From contig OY740773.1 in NCBI GenBank assembly GCA_963513935.1, forward strand, positions 101,045,291-101,109,290: a stretch of DNA of 64,000 nucleotides. The letters are read 5' to 3'. The translations under genes were made by a program, and so were the position numbers. Below, piece after piece: positions 1 to 10,975 of this stretch; position 1 is the first letter of the stretch, and each line of letters starts with the position of its first letter. The stretch is from Aphrophora alni. Its lineage: Eukaryota > Arthropoda > Insecta > Hemiptera > Aphrophoridae. The notes beneath the pieces are model-generated. The model saw nothing but the letters and a program-made list of their open reading frames with translations. It made no database searches and was not told where the DNA came from.

Positions 1-791
1 GAGCAGAGACTCCAGCATCAGTGTTGGTCTCTTCAATAATGACTGACCAATTCTCTTGATCAATCGACGAGCAGAGCCTCCAGCTGTCACTGTTGGTCTC
101 TTCAATAATGACTGACCAATCCTCTTGATTAACCGACGAGCAGAGCCTCCAGCTGTCAGTGTTGGTCTCTTCAATAATTACTGACCAATCCTCTTGATCA
201 ATCGACGAGCAGAGCCTCCAGCTGTCACTGTTGTTCTCTTCAATAATGATTGACCAATCCTCTTGATCAACCGACGAGCAGAGCCTACAGTTGTTACTGT
301 TGGTCTCTTCAATAATGACTGACCAATCCTCTTGATTAACCGACGAGCAGAGCCTCCAGCTGTCACTGTTGGTTTCTTCAATAATGACTGACCAATTCTC
401 TTGGTCAATCGACGTAAAGAGCCTACAGCTGTCACTGTTGGTCTCTTCAATAATAACTGACCAATCCTCTTGATTAACCGACGAGCAGAGCCTCCAGTTG
501 TCACTGTTGGTCTCTTCAATAATGACTGACCAATCCTCTTTATCAACCGACGAGCAGAGCCTCCAGTTGTCACTGTTGGTCTCTTCAATAATGACTGACC
601 AATCCTCTTTATCAACCGACGAGCAGAGCCTCCAGCTGTCAATGTTGGTCTCTCCAATAATGACTGACCAATCTTCTTGATCAACCGACGAGCAGAGCCT
701 CCAGTCGTCAGTGTTGGTATCTTCAATAATGACTGACCAATCCTCTTGATCAACCGACGATCTGAGCCTGCAGCATCAGTGTTGGTTTCTT
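1..791. repeat. 69-bp minisatellite, about 11.4 copies
   Basis: A tandem array whose copies begin at 1, 69, 138, 207, 276, 345, 414, 483, 552, 621, 690 and 759. The period is 69 bp (the first is 68) with about 90% identity or more between units, and each unit contains the core GACTGACCAATCCTCTTGAT. The last copy decays near 791. The array is cut by the left edge of the window, so its full size is unknown. Because 69 is a multiple of three, the minus strand stays open from about 792 down to 181 as a 23-residue repeat (core RLIKRIGQSLLKRPT). The frame has no ATG and ends at a single TCA-to-TAA change at 178-180. I read this as non-coding satellite DNA; the open frame follows from the period. 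Confidence 0.95.
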
Positions 792-1390
792 CTCATTGTG
801 TTTGGGGTGGAGACAGAAAGAGGGGCCGCACACTTCGTTTGTTCCGTTTGCTTTCAGCGGTATAACTCCAATAAAAAAATATAGACCTCAAATGATTCTG
901 TGAAAACGCATACCCTACTTTTGTTTCTTTTATTTATGGGTGTAAATAAGAATAAAACGTTTACAAAATTAAAGGATTAACTTGTACTTAAACTTTAAGA
1001 ATTAAATGTAGCTAAGCAGTAATTTGTGTACCTAGTTTTCTTGGAATGGGTTGTACCGTCAAGTGAGGTATGATAAGCAAGTAGAAAGGAGGACACGTCC
1101 ATTACACCAGACACACTCCTAGTCCGAGGGTTCTGTAATGCAAACTTTTATTGAAACGAGTAACGCATTTGGGTTGTAGTGCACCCAAACAGACACGCAT
1201 ACAATTTCAGTGTACCAATCGCAACTGATTCAATTATTTAATGCAAGCGTTTACAAAAAGTGTATTAAAATTCTCCAACACTTGTTGTTGAATTTACAAG
1301 GACACAGCTGTTATATTTTATAGCTCAACAATTGTTTAATCCAAACTGGATTTATTTTTTATAAGACATTATCTGTTTCATCTTATGAGA
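792..1390. other. Intergenic AT-rich sequence, nothing recognised
   Basis: No supported ORF, RNA gene or repeat family was recognised. The stretch around 1080-1200 is a little less AT-rich and has no clear coding frame. Confidence 0.5.
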
Positions 1391-1800
1391 GATCCCCCCC
1401 CTCGTCTTACTGCCGTCAACGACTGTAAAATATTTTACGTGTGGTTAGTTGTGTTTGGCAGTTTTCTTATCGGTTTTAAATGAAACAGAAACCGTTGGGG
1501 GAAATCATTTACAATGAAAGTGTTTTGGAAGGGTAAGGTGAAATTGAAAGAGGCAGGTCGTTCCATAAGGTCATAAAAACTGAAAGTATCGGTAAAATTT
1601 ATTCTGTTCAAGTAAAGTAACAAAAGGTTTTCCTAATTCAGAGAGGGACAGACTAAAAAGTTTACAATGATTGTTTTTTTTTACCACTTTTAAATTTAAT
1701 ATATTCAGTGGTAAGCTTTTAAATGTTAATACATAAATTTGCTAATTTATTAGTTCAGGAGCTACAGGTAAAACTATTTACTGTTTGTTTGTTTACTACT
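1390..1800 (-). repeat. Dispersed repeat family G, copy 1 (minus)
   Basis: Matches, in reverse orientation, the repeats at 28440-28835 and 36335-36740. Shared blocks include the stretch reading TTTGTTACTTTACTTGAAC on the opposite strand, the CACTTTCATTG block and the CGGTTTCTGT block. A 62-residue minus frame (1435-1623) lies inside it but is not conserved as a frame in the other two copies, so I do not call it a gene. Its class is unknown; no terminal repeats or RT motifs were seen. Confidence 0.75.
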
Positions 1801-1939
1801 TTTGTTTCGAAATTTTTCTGTTAGGCTGTTTTAATTAAACGAAGCTAATAAGCAAATTTAATTTGACTCCTTTTTAGTATCCAAATAAAAATTAAATAAA
1901 ACTCGACTTCGTTGTTTGTGAAAGTTCCAGGCATAAAGT

Positions 1940-2080
1940 TACTGTGTTCATCGTGAGGTTAATGGTGGACTAATATTGGTTTGAATCCTGGTTGTGAACT
2001 TTAGAATTACAATGACAAAAACTCGGTAAGTAGACCACACACTGCCCTAATGGAAAGCCGTCTACCAGGTCATAGATACT
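1940..2080 (+). repeat. Possible tRNA-derived SINE fragment
   Basis: GGTTTGAATCC at 1978-1988 matches the pol III B-box consensus with one mismatch, and GAGGTTAATGG at 1955-1965 is an A-box-like sequence with about two mismatches. The two boxes are only 23 bp apart (start to start), shorter than in a tRNA, so the head would be deleted. A downstream stretch ending in AAAGCCGTCTA resembles AAAGTCGTCTA in the better SINE candidate at 19826-20100. It could be chance similarity. Confidence 0.35.
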
Positions 2081-2269
2081 TTAGGATTATTGTGTGAAAG
2101 GACTATATTTTTATCTTGTTTGAAGATGAAACTAGGTTTTTAGACGAAAAATCACTTGGTCATCATCACCTTATAAAAAAGGTAGAAAACAACATACAAT
2201 ATTGACGTTTACCTTTTGAATGTACTAATATCGTTAAGGCCAGAGATAACCAGAGTTCAAATGAGAAAA

Positions 2270-2340
2270 GGCAATGATAGGCAAGATAAAAGAGAGGGAT
2301 CTAATCCAAGACACGAAAAAATATATAGATCCAGCTAGAG
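2270..2340 (+). repeat. Fragment of dispersed repeat family J
   Basis: The block around AGGGATCTAATCCAAGA resembles the sequence following the TTAGG satellite at 52178-52200 and the copy at 58430-58460. It is short and its boundaries are unclear. Confidence 0.4.
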
Positions 2341-2426
2341 TCCCTCAGGATTGTCATAACTCTACTCTCTATACTGATCACCGAAAGACACAAAGGATTT
2401 AATTTACTTATATGCAGTTTACTGCA

Positions 2427-2834
2427 TTTTAAGAGCTAAAAGAAAAATCCAACAATTTTTAAAAAATCTGAGGGTTTCCGGAAAATTACCACCAACAAAA
2501 ATACTACATTTTTAAGAGCTAAAAGAAAAAGCTGACAAGTTTTAAATAATCTAAAGGTCTCTGAAAAATTACCACCAACAAAAATACTATATTTGTAAGA
2601 AGCTCAAAGAAAACCCAACAATGTTTAAATAACCTAAAGGTTTCTAAAGAATTACCACCTACAAAAATACTACTTTTTTTAAAATTAAAGGAAAAACCCC
2701 ACAATTATTGAATAATCTAAAAGTTTCTGCAAAATTACCAGCAACGAAAATACTATATTTTAGGACCTAAAAGAAAAACCCACCAATTTTTAAATAATGT
2801 AAAATCTTCTGAAAAATTACCACTAACAAAAATA
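2427..2834. repeat. 83-bp tandem repeat, five diverged copies
   Basis: Copies start near 2427, 2510, 2593, 2677 and 2758. Each contains an AAGAGCTAAAAG-like start, a run around ACAATTTTTAAATAATCT and an AATTACCACCAACAAAAATA block. Copies differ by point changes and small indels, so this is an old array. A 61-residue minus frame inside it is a by-product of the repeat. Confidence 0.9.
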
Positions 2835-2869
2835 CACATACATATATATTTCCAAACCCATTAGACTCA

Positions 2870-3120
2870 CTGTAACACTAAACTCTGCGATAATTTTAAC
2901 AGAGATATTTTGATCTTCACCATACATTCTCCTACTTATATAGAGAGGAAATTAATTTCAAAAGTTTCCACTGAATACTCACATCTGTATAATGGTGTCA
3001 CAATTATCTTCTAACATGGCAAATGAATGATTACCCCAAAGATGTTTAATAGTCACTGGAGACTGAAGTGCACTTAATGTTGTGCAATTTATCCTGTTAA
3101 GTGATCACAAGGAAGGTGTT
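2870..3120 (+). repeat. Dispersed repeat family K, copy 1
   Basis: Matches the reverse complement of 30945-31165. Shared blocks are the sequence around ATAATGGTGTCACAATTATC, the GTCACTGGAGACTG block, and the stretch around GTTGTGCAATTTATCC. No ORF or termini were identified. Confidence 0.7.
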
Positions 3121-3329
3121 TATGTTTGTTGCATTTGACATTAAATTGTGTTTAATGTAATTGAAATACATTCGTCACTGTAGTCAGTAAAGATACAGTA
3201 GCTGAGAAACAATATACATTAGCATCTACGCTGGTAAACAAGTTTGGTAATTTTCGTTTTCTTTGTTTAAAGATAAACTTCTGTTTAATTCATCGCCTTT
3301 TTAAGAAAGAAAGAGTATAAAATAAAGAC

Positions 3330-3430
3330 CTCTCTAGCCCTCGAATACTCTTGTAGAGTCCGGGTCGTAAGGAACAAGATTTGGTCAAGTGAGTCCTGAT
3401 GAGAAGGATCTAAAAAAGATGATAAAATTA
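3330..3430 (+). repeat. Fragment of dispersed repeat family J
   Basis: The blocks GACCTCTCTAGCCCTCGAAT and GGAACAAGATTTGGTCAAG match the spacer of the TTAGG satellite (51520-51600) and the copy at 58370-58460. The satellite at 51.4 kb therefore appears to have grown out of one member of this dispersed family. Confidence 0.6.
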
Positions 3431-3842
3431 TAATTATAAAATTGTGAAAATTAACAGAGATGTGACTTTTTTTTTAATTAATGTTGTTTTCCAAGTCCTA
3501 AGGACATGAAAATAAAACATATACGGGTTTTTCCCTTTTTTACTGCGAAGTAGAATATACATTATTAATTGCAAAGATAGCTAATGTCCTTACAATACAG
3601 TAGTTATATTGTATGTGTAAATATTAACTTTATGTTTCGCATGAGGTATTTGGTAATAGAATTAAAGATCATTGTCCAATCACATGAATACAGTAATTTT
3701 TCTTAAAATTGAAGGCACTATGTTTTGTTAAGAAAAAAATATTTTCCTAGAAATATGTCTAAAGTGTTAATTTATAAGTTCTAAAACAGCTGATTACTAC
3801 TCAGCGTGTAAAATAAATTTATTGAATGAAAATTAACAAAGT

Positions 3843-4150
3843 AGGACGGTAAAAAGCGGTTCGAGAACGTACTATTTTGTAAACTTTAAAAACTCGTCAT
3901 ATAGATAGGATGAACCTTTTGAGATCCGGTTTGCGACTAATACAGACTTTTAATTTGATGTACATATCGATCTATGTTCTCATTTGAGATTTTTTTCTCC
4001 TTCACATGGACTGTACCCCATTGGAGTTGTGTCGTCAGTGAGAGCATCAAAACCAAGGTATTTAGATGCAATATGGATGAGGAATTTCATTTTTCTAACT
4101 TAAACCATATAAAGGTAGGTAGGAAGGGACTTAAAACTCGCCCTGTATAA
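3843..4150 (-). repeat. Solo arm of foldback family F
   Basis: Runs from a TAAAAAGCGG block to the terminal sequence ACTCGCCCTGTATA and matches the right arm of the complete foldback element at 26144-27169. Only one arm is present, which suggests deletion or recombination between arms of a former complete copy. Confidence 0.75.
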
Positions 4151-4451
4151 CCCCTGATATGGAAGGATAATTTAATTTATTACTTTACTATATCTATCCT
4201 TGTAACCTCTTTATATGTTTTTACAGTGTTTTTACAGAATAGTTACCGACTATTCCCAGAGTATACGTTGTGATGATTCCCCGGGGTAACACTGAGTGTA
4301 TGTTATAAAAGAAAGAAACGGAAAACGACGTAATTTTAATATAAGTGACCTAATTTTATTTTAACTGTAACTTATTTATGTATTTATAATATATGCAAAG
4401 TGAGAAAGAAATAGTACGGTGCATTATATTAACCAAGTTGCAAACATCATC

Positions 4452-4709
4452 TAGTATTAGACAGAATAAAACTCAAACATAAGATCTCGCAAAAATTACG
4501 TTTACCTAATTAAACGCGTTTCGACGACAAAGTCGCCATCCTCAGTGATACATGAGCTATAATAACTAATCTGCAACTGTTATAGTTGAGTTACTGTATG
4601 TAGCTCATGAATCACTGAGGATGGCGACTTTGTCGTTGAAATGCGTTTGATTAAGTAAATGTAATTTTTGTGAGATCTTGTGTTTGAGTTTTATTCTATC
4701 TAATATTAT
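4452..4709. repeat. Inverted pair of hammerhead-like repeats (H1 copies a and b)
   Basis: Two arms of about 109 bp (4452-4560 and 4600-4709) are reverse complements with a few changes and are separated by about 39 bp. Each arm carries one copy of the H1 repeat, minus strand on the left and plus strand on the right. The right copy (about 4608-4655) reads AUCA, CUGAGGA, a helix II of GGCGAC/GUCGUU, GAAA, then UGCGUU and UGAU, so stem I (AUCA/UGAU) can pair. The left copy keeps CUGAGGA, helix II and GAAA, but stem I carries a mismatch. Distal to the motif both arms share the GTGAGATCTTGTGT-like tail of the family. Confidence 0.85.
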
Positions 4710-4727
4710 ATCACAAGACAATATCAA

Positions 4728-4735
<8 letters not shown>

Positions 4736-4787
<52 letters not shown>

Positions 4788-4798
4788 TATATATATAT
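4736..4798. repeat. (TA)n microsatellite
   Basis: A nearly pure TA dinucleotide run with one interruption. It adjoins the tail of the H1 repeat; the tail of the copy at 5330-5470 also ends in TA-rich sequence. Confidence 0.97.
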
Positions 4799-4799
4799 C

Positions 4800-5330
4800 T
4801 ACAAATGATGTAATTTCTCAAAATATATTCTACTTATTTAGTTGAAATTGTAATTATTGACATAACCAGTATGAAAAATCTGAAAATTACGTTTGAGGAA
4901 TAAATAGTTTGTTTTTCTTGTTGTTTGTGATGTATCGAATTCATCACGCGATTGGACATTTTAATTTGGGGGTTTCCTTTCTGAAATGCAGTGAGCTGCG
5001 TCAAGTTGCCTGCACTCGATATTGCCGGCGAATTGCTTATTGGAAATTCGATACGGTAAGAATCACCCCCACCAACACGATTAGGCTGTGGATGGAGATA
5101 GGAATGCACAGAATGAGAGTGGGGTTATCATTCGATCAGTGAGCATATGTTTTCATCTACGAGTGATCTTATTTGGTCAAACCCACGACAATGCGCTGCT
5201 AGTTCGCTTTGGGCTCAGGATCGTACGGCCCCTTTGTGGTTGGTGACCTGGCATTTCCTAATTTATTTATTTTACTATAATTTAGCCACGCCAAAATAGC
5301 CGATAACGTCTAACTATAGTTTAGTTATTG
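4800..5330. other. Unassigned stretch between two H1 repeats
   Basis: The part from about 4920 to 5240 is less AT-rich than its surroundings. It is open in overlapping frames of 77 residues (plus, 4909-5142) and 91 residues (minus, 4834-5109). Neither product resembles a family I know. A CGATACGGTAAG sequence near 5050 looks like a splice donor, but no exon chain could be built. Confidence 0.4.
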
Positions 5331-5470
5331 TAGCTCATGTATTACTGAAGATGGCGACTTTTTCGTTGAAACGCGTGTGATTAAGTAAACGTAATTTTTG
5401 TGAGATCATGTGTTCGAATTGCATTCTATCTGATATTACCTCACAAGTCAAGCTCAATAATATATATATT
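5310..5470 (+). repeat. H1 hammerhead-like repeat, copy c
   Basis: Shows the family arrangement: TAGTTTAGTTATTGTAGCTC upstream, then ACUGAAGA, GGCGAC, a U-rich loop, UCGUU, GAAAC, GCGUGUGAUUAAG, then the GTGAGATCATGTG tail and a TA-rich end. Stem I is weakened (AUUA instead of AUCA) and helix II is weakened by a base change in the right arm (UUCGUU instead of GUCGUU), so this copy is probably inactive. Confidence 0.8.
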
Positions 5471-5679
5471 TATATCACCTCGTATCTCTGAACGTCAAAT
5501 TTGAACCCAACTTTAGTCATAAATGAACGATGTTTTTGAAATATTATTTACGTTATTTCAAAATATTTAAAAGTCCCAAGCCTGCATCTCTCCAAATGTA
5601 ATTTTTTTCACCGTTTACTAATGATATTTCATTAGTTATTAATCTTTAATTATTCAACTTATTAATGTTAACTTTAATC

Positions 5680-6190
5680 GAGGAAATAATTAGTCAGTAT
5701 TAACACCACGAAACACAATATCTGCATTTGACTTTGATGCACTCTATCGACTAATTTGAGAAGCTAATTTTAAGTAAACCAGAAACCACTTCAACCTTCT
5801 CGTCAAACTCTGCAATAATATTATCTCTGCTCTCCCAGATTCAAACAATTAAAAGACTTTCTTTGCCACACAAAAGAAAATATTTTTTGAGTTTTAATGT
5901 GCATATATTTTCTTTGCGTTTTATAGTTTATTCTGTCAAGACAGAGTCTAGAGTTTTCTAGAAGAGTTAATAATTAAATTAAGATCTAGTATACGGTGGT
6001 GCAACTTGGATTTAAAGCCCTTCAGAATTTATTGTTTCATACGTTTTAATTATAAATTAGTCTTTCTAAGACTACAACGGTTTTAAGATTGTTCTAACCT
6101 AGATTACTAAATTTTTTACTATTAATTTAATAAGAATAAATTATTAACCTTAGAAATAAACTACTTTCATTGTAAAATTGATATGTACAA
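5680..6190 (+). repeat. Dispersed repeat family L, copy 1
   Basis: Matches the reverse complement of 44095-44550. Shared blocks include AATTAGTCAGTATTAACACC, the GATGCACTCTATCGACTAAT block, the AAGACTTTCTTTG block and the CTTGGATTTAAAGCCCTT block. The two copies lie about 38 kb apart in opposite orientation. No coding frame is conserved. Confidence 0.8.
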
Positions 6191-7294
6191 CATTTTTCGT
6201 AATAATATTTTATCTGTTTTCCTCCAGATACATACAAATGTATACATGTCAATTAAATACTCCATAACAGAAACCAACAACAGACAAAACAGAGAAATAA
6301 ATTAGCTTTCTAAGATTCAAATAAACTTAACAACTCTTATAAAAACAAGCTTATGTTCGCCATCATGGTACTTCCACTGCCCAATTAAACATTGTAATGC
6401 ACGCATATTTCCTAAAGGTAAAGCTCAAAAGATGGTTTCATTTGACCTTGTAGGAAATGTTGTATTAATAGAGTCGTATCAGTGTCTCTACCTTAGCTGT
6501 GTAAGGAACCTCCACTCGCTACGCTCGTGTCGCTGACTCGACCTTGTCGTATCTTGTAACGATACGAATAAAAACATTTTCATTGGAAGTCAAGGTTCGA
6601 AACTATACTTTGGTACCGATAAATGCAAATTAAATTAATTAATTAATTTGTACTTTAAATCTACAAATTTTTACCTAATACAGTGTTCTTTTAACTGAAA
6701 TTACTAAATTTCTAACTGTAATAAATAGTTAATTAAGAATAATATCATTTCTGCACCGTTTACTTTATAACAACTACTAAACTGATATTTTTTATTACGA
6801 ATAGATTTGGTTGGTTTTCAATCGATTTTAGAGACTAGCGACTATGAAAGTTTGTACAATTTGTTTACGTCATGTAGTTTTGGCGTGTGATCTAAAGTTA
6901 TCTAGCTACAAAGTATAAATGGGCATAGAGTAAACCCGATATTTACAGATTTTTGATATATGTAGAGGATATTAGGTTTTCAGATCCTAGAGTATTTATT
7001 GAGGAACTGGATCGTACTCGTCGTATCTGTATTCTAAACAGAAGCGTGTGTAGGATTAGATGAGGTGCTTTGTCACAGGAGACAACTGTCAGAGGTGACG
7101 TGACGATGGAGTCGTATTAACACAAATGTCAGATGTTACTTGTCGATGACGGACAACTGTCGGAAGTTACTGACGTAAATCAGTTTACGTAGTTGGCAAG
7201 TTTACGTCGTCTTGTTAATGTTACTTGTTCATTTACATATACAAAGAAAGTTGGAAATATTATTGTCTAGTTATAAAATCTTTTTTGAAATCCC

Positions 7295-7297
<3 letters not shown>
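6190..7297. other. Intergenic AT-rich sequence, nothing recognised
   Basis: No supported gene. A small GC-richer patch at 6500-6545 contains CACTCGCTACGCTCGTG and a short inverted repeat, TTGTCGTATC followed by GATACGAATAA. Confidence 0.5.

Positions 7298-7340
<43 letters not shown>
7298..7340. repeat. (TA)n microsatellite
   Basis: A pure TA run of about 21 units. Confidence 0.97.
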
Positions 7341-7343
<3 letters not shown>

Positions 7344-7344
7344 T

Positions 7345-8985
7345 TAACTCTCTATCATATTTGTAGCTCTCTGCAAGCCAAGATAGTGAATTGATTGGTA
7401 TGAGCGCATTTTCTTGACACATCTTGTGATTTCTTGCATTATTTCGAAAACTCAAAATTTGTGAGAAACTATTTTCCTTTCCTTTATGAATACTTTTTTT
7501 TTAAGATAAGTTTTCTTAGAAAATGGGTCGCCATTTTTCACATTTTTAAATAGATTTTTCTAAATCTTTTAGGGTTATGGAAGGAACACACCCTATATAT
7601 ACTCCCCCTATACCAAATTTCATGTTTCTTATCTTAATTTTTGCAGCCGTTATCATACTTAAGTACAGTCATAGACGGACGGGCGGCATGTAGAAACTCA
7701 CTTTTTTTAATTTCCTGTAGTTTAGTTTTAAATAAGGAGGTTGGCTTTTTTGTCGTGTCAAAAGGCTTATCCAATCTTTATTATTGGGTTAGAAAGATTG
7801 ATATACTTACAATGTATCACAAATTAAAAGCCCAACATTTATAAAATAATTTATAAGCTTATATTTGTATTAATGAGAACGTTGTTTTTTAGCTTATAGG
7901 TTATATAACTTATGATATATGCTTATATATTTATGAAACTGACACTAGATGTTTTATACTACGACCTTAAAATCAAGGTTATCATGACACAACGATGATG
8001 CATTGATTAAAGTTCTGTCAGCGCTTATTTGATCTATCTAAATGTTTACCTATTTTCAACTAGGGTTCACTTCTAAACAAACAGTGCGTACATATCTTGT
8101 GATATACACGGTGTCAGTTTGAGATAACATCAATCAAATAGGTGTCCTACAGTTTCAAAATATTAACGCCACACACCGCTGGTTCATAAATAATAAATAC
8201 AAAGAAAATTATAGACAGTGTCCACTTACTAAACTGTCAAGTACGTTTGTGTGTCTAAATATATCATCTTTGTGTACTTAATAATGTATAAAATAAAAGA
8301 TTATACTTCTGTTTTAAAATAACAGTTTTCACGCATGTAGAATATTTGATTTAATTTTTAAATATAGGTTAATAAGGTAAAAATCACCTCTTCCTCCTCT
8401 CCCAAACGCAAGTAGGCTACAAATGAGCATATAAAATATTTTATGTTGGGCTGTTAATTTTCGATACATTATAAGTATATCAATGTTTTTAACCTAATAA
8501 TATTTCTGTCTTTTAGCACCAATGATCCTTTAAACTTTTTAAAATTTCGCCAGATATTAGTATTGATAATGAACTGGTTTTATTCTCTACATATCGAATT
8601 CAGAACGTAACATATCTCTATTTAATTAGACGGTATTCCCTAAAGTTAATTTCAAATAAGTCTCTAATTCCTTATGCTGACCACTAGTCACTGTATTGAT
8701 TTGTTTTCATCTGGTGGAAAGTTAATTGAAATAGAACGGAGTTTGGAATACCAGAATGTCATTAATAACATGATGAAATGTTTTACATATTTATTTATAA
8801 ATTATAGTGTTTTAAATCCTATCTTAAGGGTGAATTAGTATGTAATAACGCAAGATCGAAAACAATTTAACTCTAAACTGCGTTTATATTAAAGTAATAC
8901 TTAATTTTAATATTAATGTTCATTTTAAAATTATGGAATTTCATTTGATTTGTCAGTTGAATATTTCTATCTAACAGCTGATCAA
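7345..8985. other. Intergenic AT-rich sequence, nothing recognised
   Basis: Only short open frames occur here (for example 67 residues at 7641-7844), with no recognisable domain. No RNA gene or clear repeat was identified. Confidence 0.5.
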
Positions 8986-8987
8986 AT

Positions 8988-9955
8988 GGATCTAGAGATC
9001 GGACCGATGATGAACTGGATATATCGTGGGCTATGGATACTCGATAAAGGAGATTGGAAAGATACAGAATCATGGAGAAAGGATTATTGCTGTGCCAAAG
9101 ACAGTACAGATGCTAGGCATTGCAGAAAGTGGATGGCAAACTGTGGAAACAGGATGGATATTGGACCTTTAAAACGGGATAACAGTTGGACCGTTGAGAC
9201 AAGATATAAACTACAAAATGGAGACAGAGCAAAATCACGACCTCTGATCTGGACGAATACTGGATCCGGGAGACAGATAAATATTGAACCTTGGATACAA
9301 AACACAACAACAGATTCATGACACTGAAAACCGGTTGGATGCTAAACTCTGGAGACAGGAAGGGACTAAGACTCAATGAATTCGAAACAATGAAGACAGG
9401 ATGGATGCTGGACCAAGGAGAAAGTGGATGCTAAACTCTGGAGACAGTTTGGATATTGGAACTATTAGACTGTATGATTGCTGGACCCTAGAGCCGGGTT
9501 AGATGCTGCACAATTAAGATCGGACAAAGGCAGACCCTGGAAAACGGATAAATATTAAAATTCTGGAGACAGATCCTAGAAATAGGATGGATGCTGGACA
9601 CCGAAAACAGAATTTATACTAAACCCTGGAGACAAGACGGATACAAAACACTAAAGAGGATGATCATTGCTAGACACTGAAGACGGGAATGATGCTAAAT
9701 CCTGGAGACAGGACGGATGCAATACAGGATGATTGCTGAACAATGAAGACTGGATGGATGCTAAACTCTGGAGACTGGACGGACACAAGATACTGAAAAT
9801 ATAATGGATATAACATAATGGAAACGCGAGAGATTTAGACCTGGAAGAAAGGACAAATACTGTACGCTGGAGGCAGGATGGATAGGAGATATTGAAAACA
9901 GGATGGCCGTTATACAATGGAGACTGAAGAGATGCAGGTCTCGGGAGATTGGAAG
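8988..9955. repeat. Degenerate 25-bp minisatellite, about 35-38 copies
   Basis: The stretch consists of variants of a unit of about 25 bp (range 18-40) built around GGATGGATGCTGGAC followed by CTGGAGACA. The best-preserved units are near 9330-9360, 9390-9450 and 9680-9780. Purines dominate the plus strand, unlike the flanks. Because 25 is not a multiple of three, the repeat cycles through all frames, which produces frames of up to 123 residues (8950-9321 plus) and several of 70-90 residues on the minus strand. None looks like a gene. Confidence 0.85.
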
Positions 9956-9989
9956 GCCCCTTAAGAAGGAATGTATTTTGGACTGTCGT

Positions 9990-10155
9990 CCAATTTTGTT
10001 ATTAATAAAATACTTTGTCACAGAACAATTTTTAAATGTGTAAAATTGGTCGAAAATTGTAGTTGCATTATCTGTACAGACAAATATTGTTGTAACATGG
10101 AAACTATCGAAAGAATTTTAATCACATGCAAACTAAAAAACCAGGTTAGAAAATA
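9990..10155 (+). pseudogene. Possible LINE C-terminal zinc-knuckle fragment
   Basis: The frame ending at 10156 contains CSCIICTDKYCCNMETIER followed by ILITCKLKNQVRK. This resembles the conserved C-X-C...ETIEHIL-X-C tail after the RNase H or RT region in many insect LINEs. Only about 45 residues match in style, there is no upstream RT, and the fragment adjoins the 25-bp minisatellite. Chance similarity is possible. Confidence 0.35.
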
Positions 10156-10159
10156 AAAT

Positions 10160-10930
10160 TGGAAGAATGGTTCTTGAGTATCAAGTTGGTACACTAAAGA
10201 TCGACAGATAAACTTTATAATAAACCTTTAGTTTAGTATAATGTCACCTACAAACCTACATTGGTTTCTCAAAGGGACTTCTTTCCTTTTCAGTACATAA
10301 ATGATATCTATGCATTGAAAAAACTCAAATCTTATCACAAATCTTCTGAAAGAACATGTCTTCGAATTCAAACTTAATACGGTACATTAAATGTTCCACG
10401 TCATAGATTTCCATTGAATAAAATCTGTCTTAGATTATTACATACATTCAATAGTTAATCGGTGTAATTTATCTGACGAAAAATAAGGTCATTCAACGTC
10501 TGCCAATCCATTTCCCAAACGTTTCATTTAACAAGGTCCTTAACAACAGTTTTGAGTTAGGAGGTGCACAATACCTTCATCATAATGTATTTATGAATAT
10601 TGAGGTAATTTCAAGATCAACAGTGCTGTTACGAAACGGAAAACATGAATACGAACACAATATTCGTCCAGAGAAAATCACACATTGCACTTATGACCAA
10701 GTTGATGTAACTTACATCACACTTGTAACGTTGATGTACAAGCGATTTCATTATCTAGTTATATCGCCACCGCCGCCGCCGTCGTTGACGCGCATAGCCC
10801 CTGCCACGGAGGCTTTCTTAGACTAATCTATCAACAATGATTTAATTTATAGATTTAGTTTCAGTTCTCATTAAGGTCCGAGGATACTAGACTATGTAGT
10901 TGTTTTACAAGTTTATGTTCTAAGTTAATC
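10160..10930. other. Intergenic sequence with a small GC-rich patch
   Basis: No recognised gene. A GC-rich patch at 10765-10820 (CCGCCGCCGCC) forms a short polyproline in a 77-residue plus frame (10593-10826). The frame has no domain, and its upstream part is ordinary AT-rich sequence. Confidence 0.45.
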
Positions 10931-10975
10931 ACTTGGTAATGGGAAGTTGATGTACACTCTCGAAACGTTGTATAA
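10931..10975 (+). repeat. H2 hairpin motif, copy 1
   Basis: A member of a dispersed motif: ACTTGGTAATGGGA, a loop containing GTTGATGTACAC, then TCTCGAAACGTTG. Compare the best copy at 57301-57340. See the H2 finding for all five copies. Confidence 0.7.

Noticed and set aside
178..753. 191-residue minus-strand reading frame of a 23-residue repeat
   Set aside because: Produced by a 69-bp tandem repeat; no ATG, no flanking gene signal, and the start used is a TTG inside a repeat unit.
4834..5142. Overlapping 91- and 77-residue frames as an exon
   Set aside because: Both strands are open over the same bases, neither is recognised, and no splice chain could be formed.
8950..9321. 123-residue plus-strand frame
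   Set aside because: Lies mostly in the 25-bp minisatellite; the repeat is open in several frames on both strands and the product has no domain.
10593..10826. 77-residue frame with a polyproline stretch
   Set aside because: Proline run comes from a short CCG repeat; no domain, no splice context.
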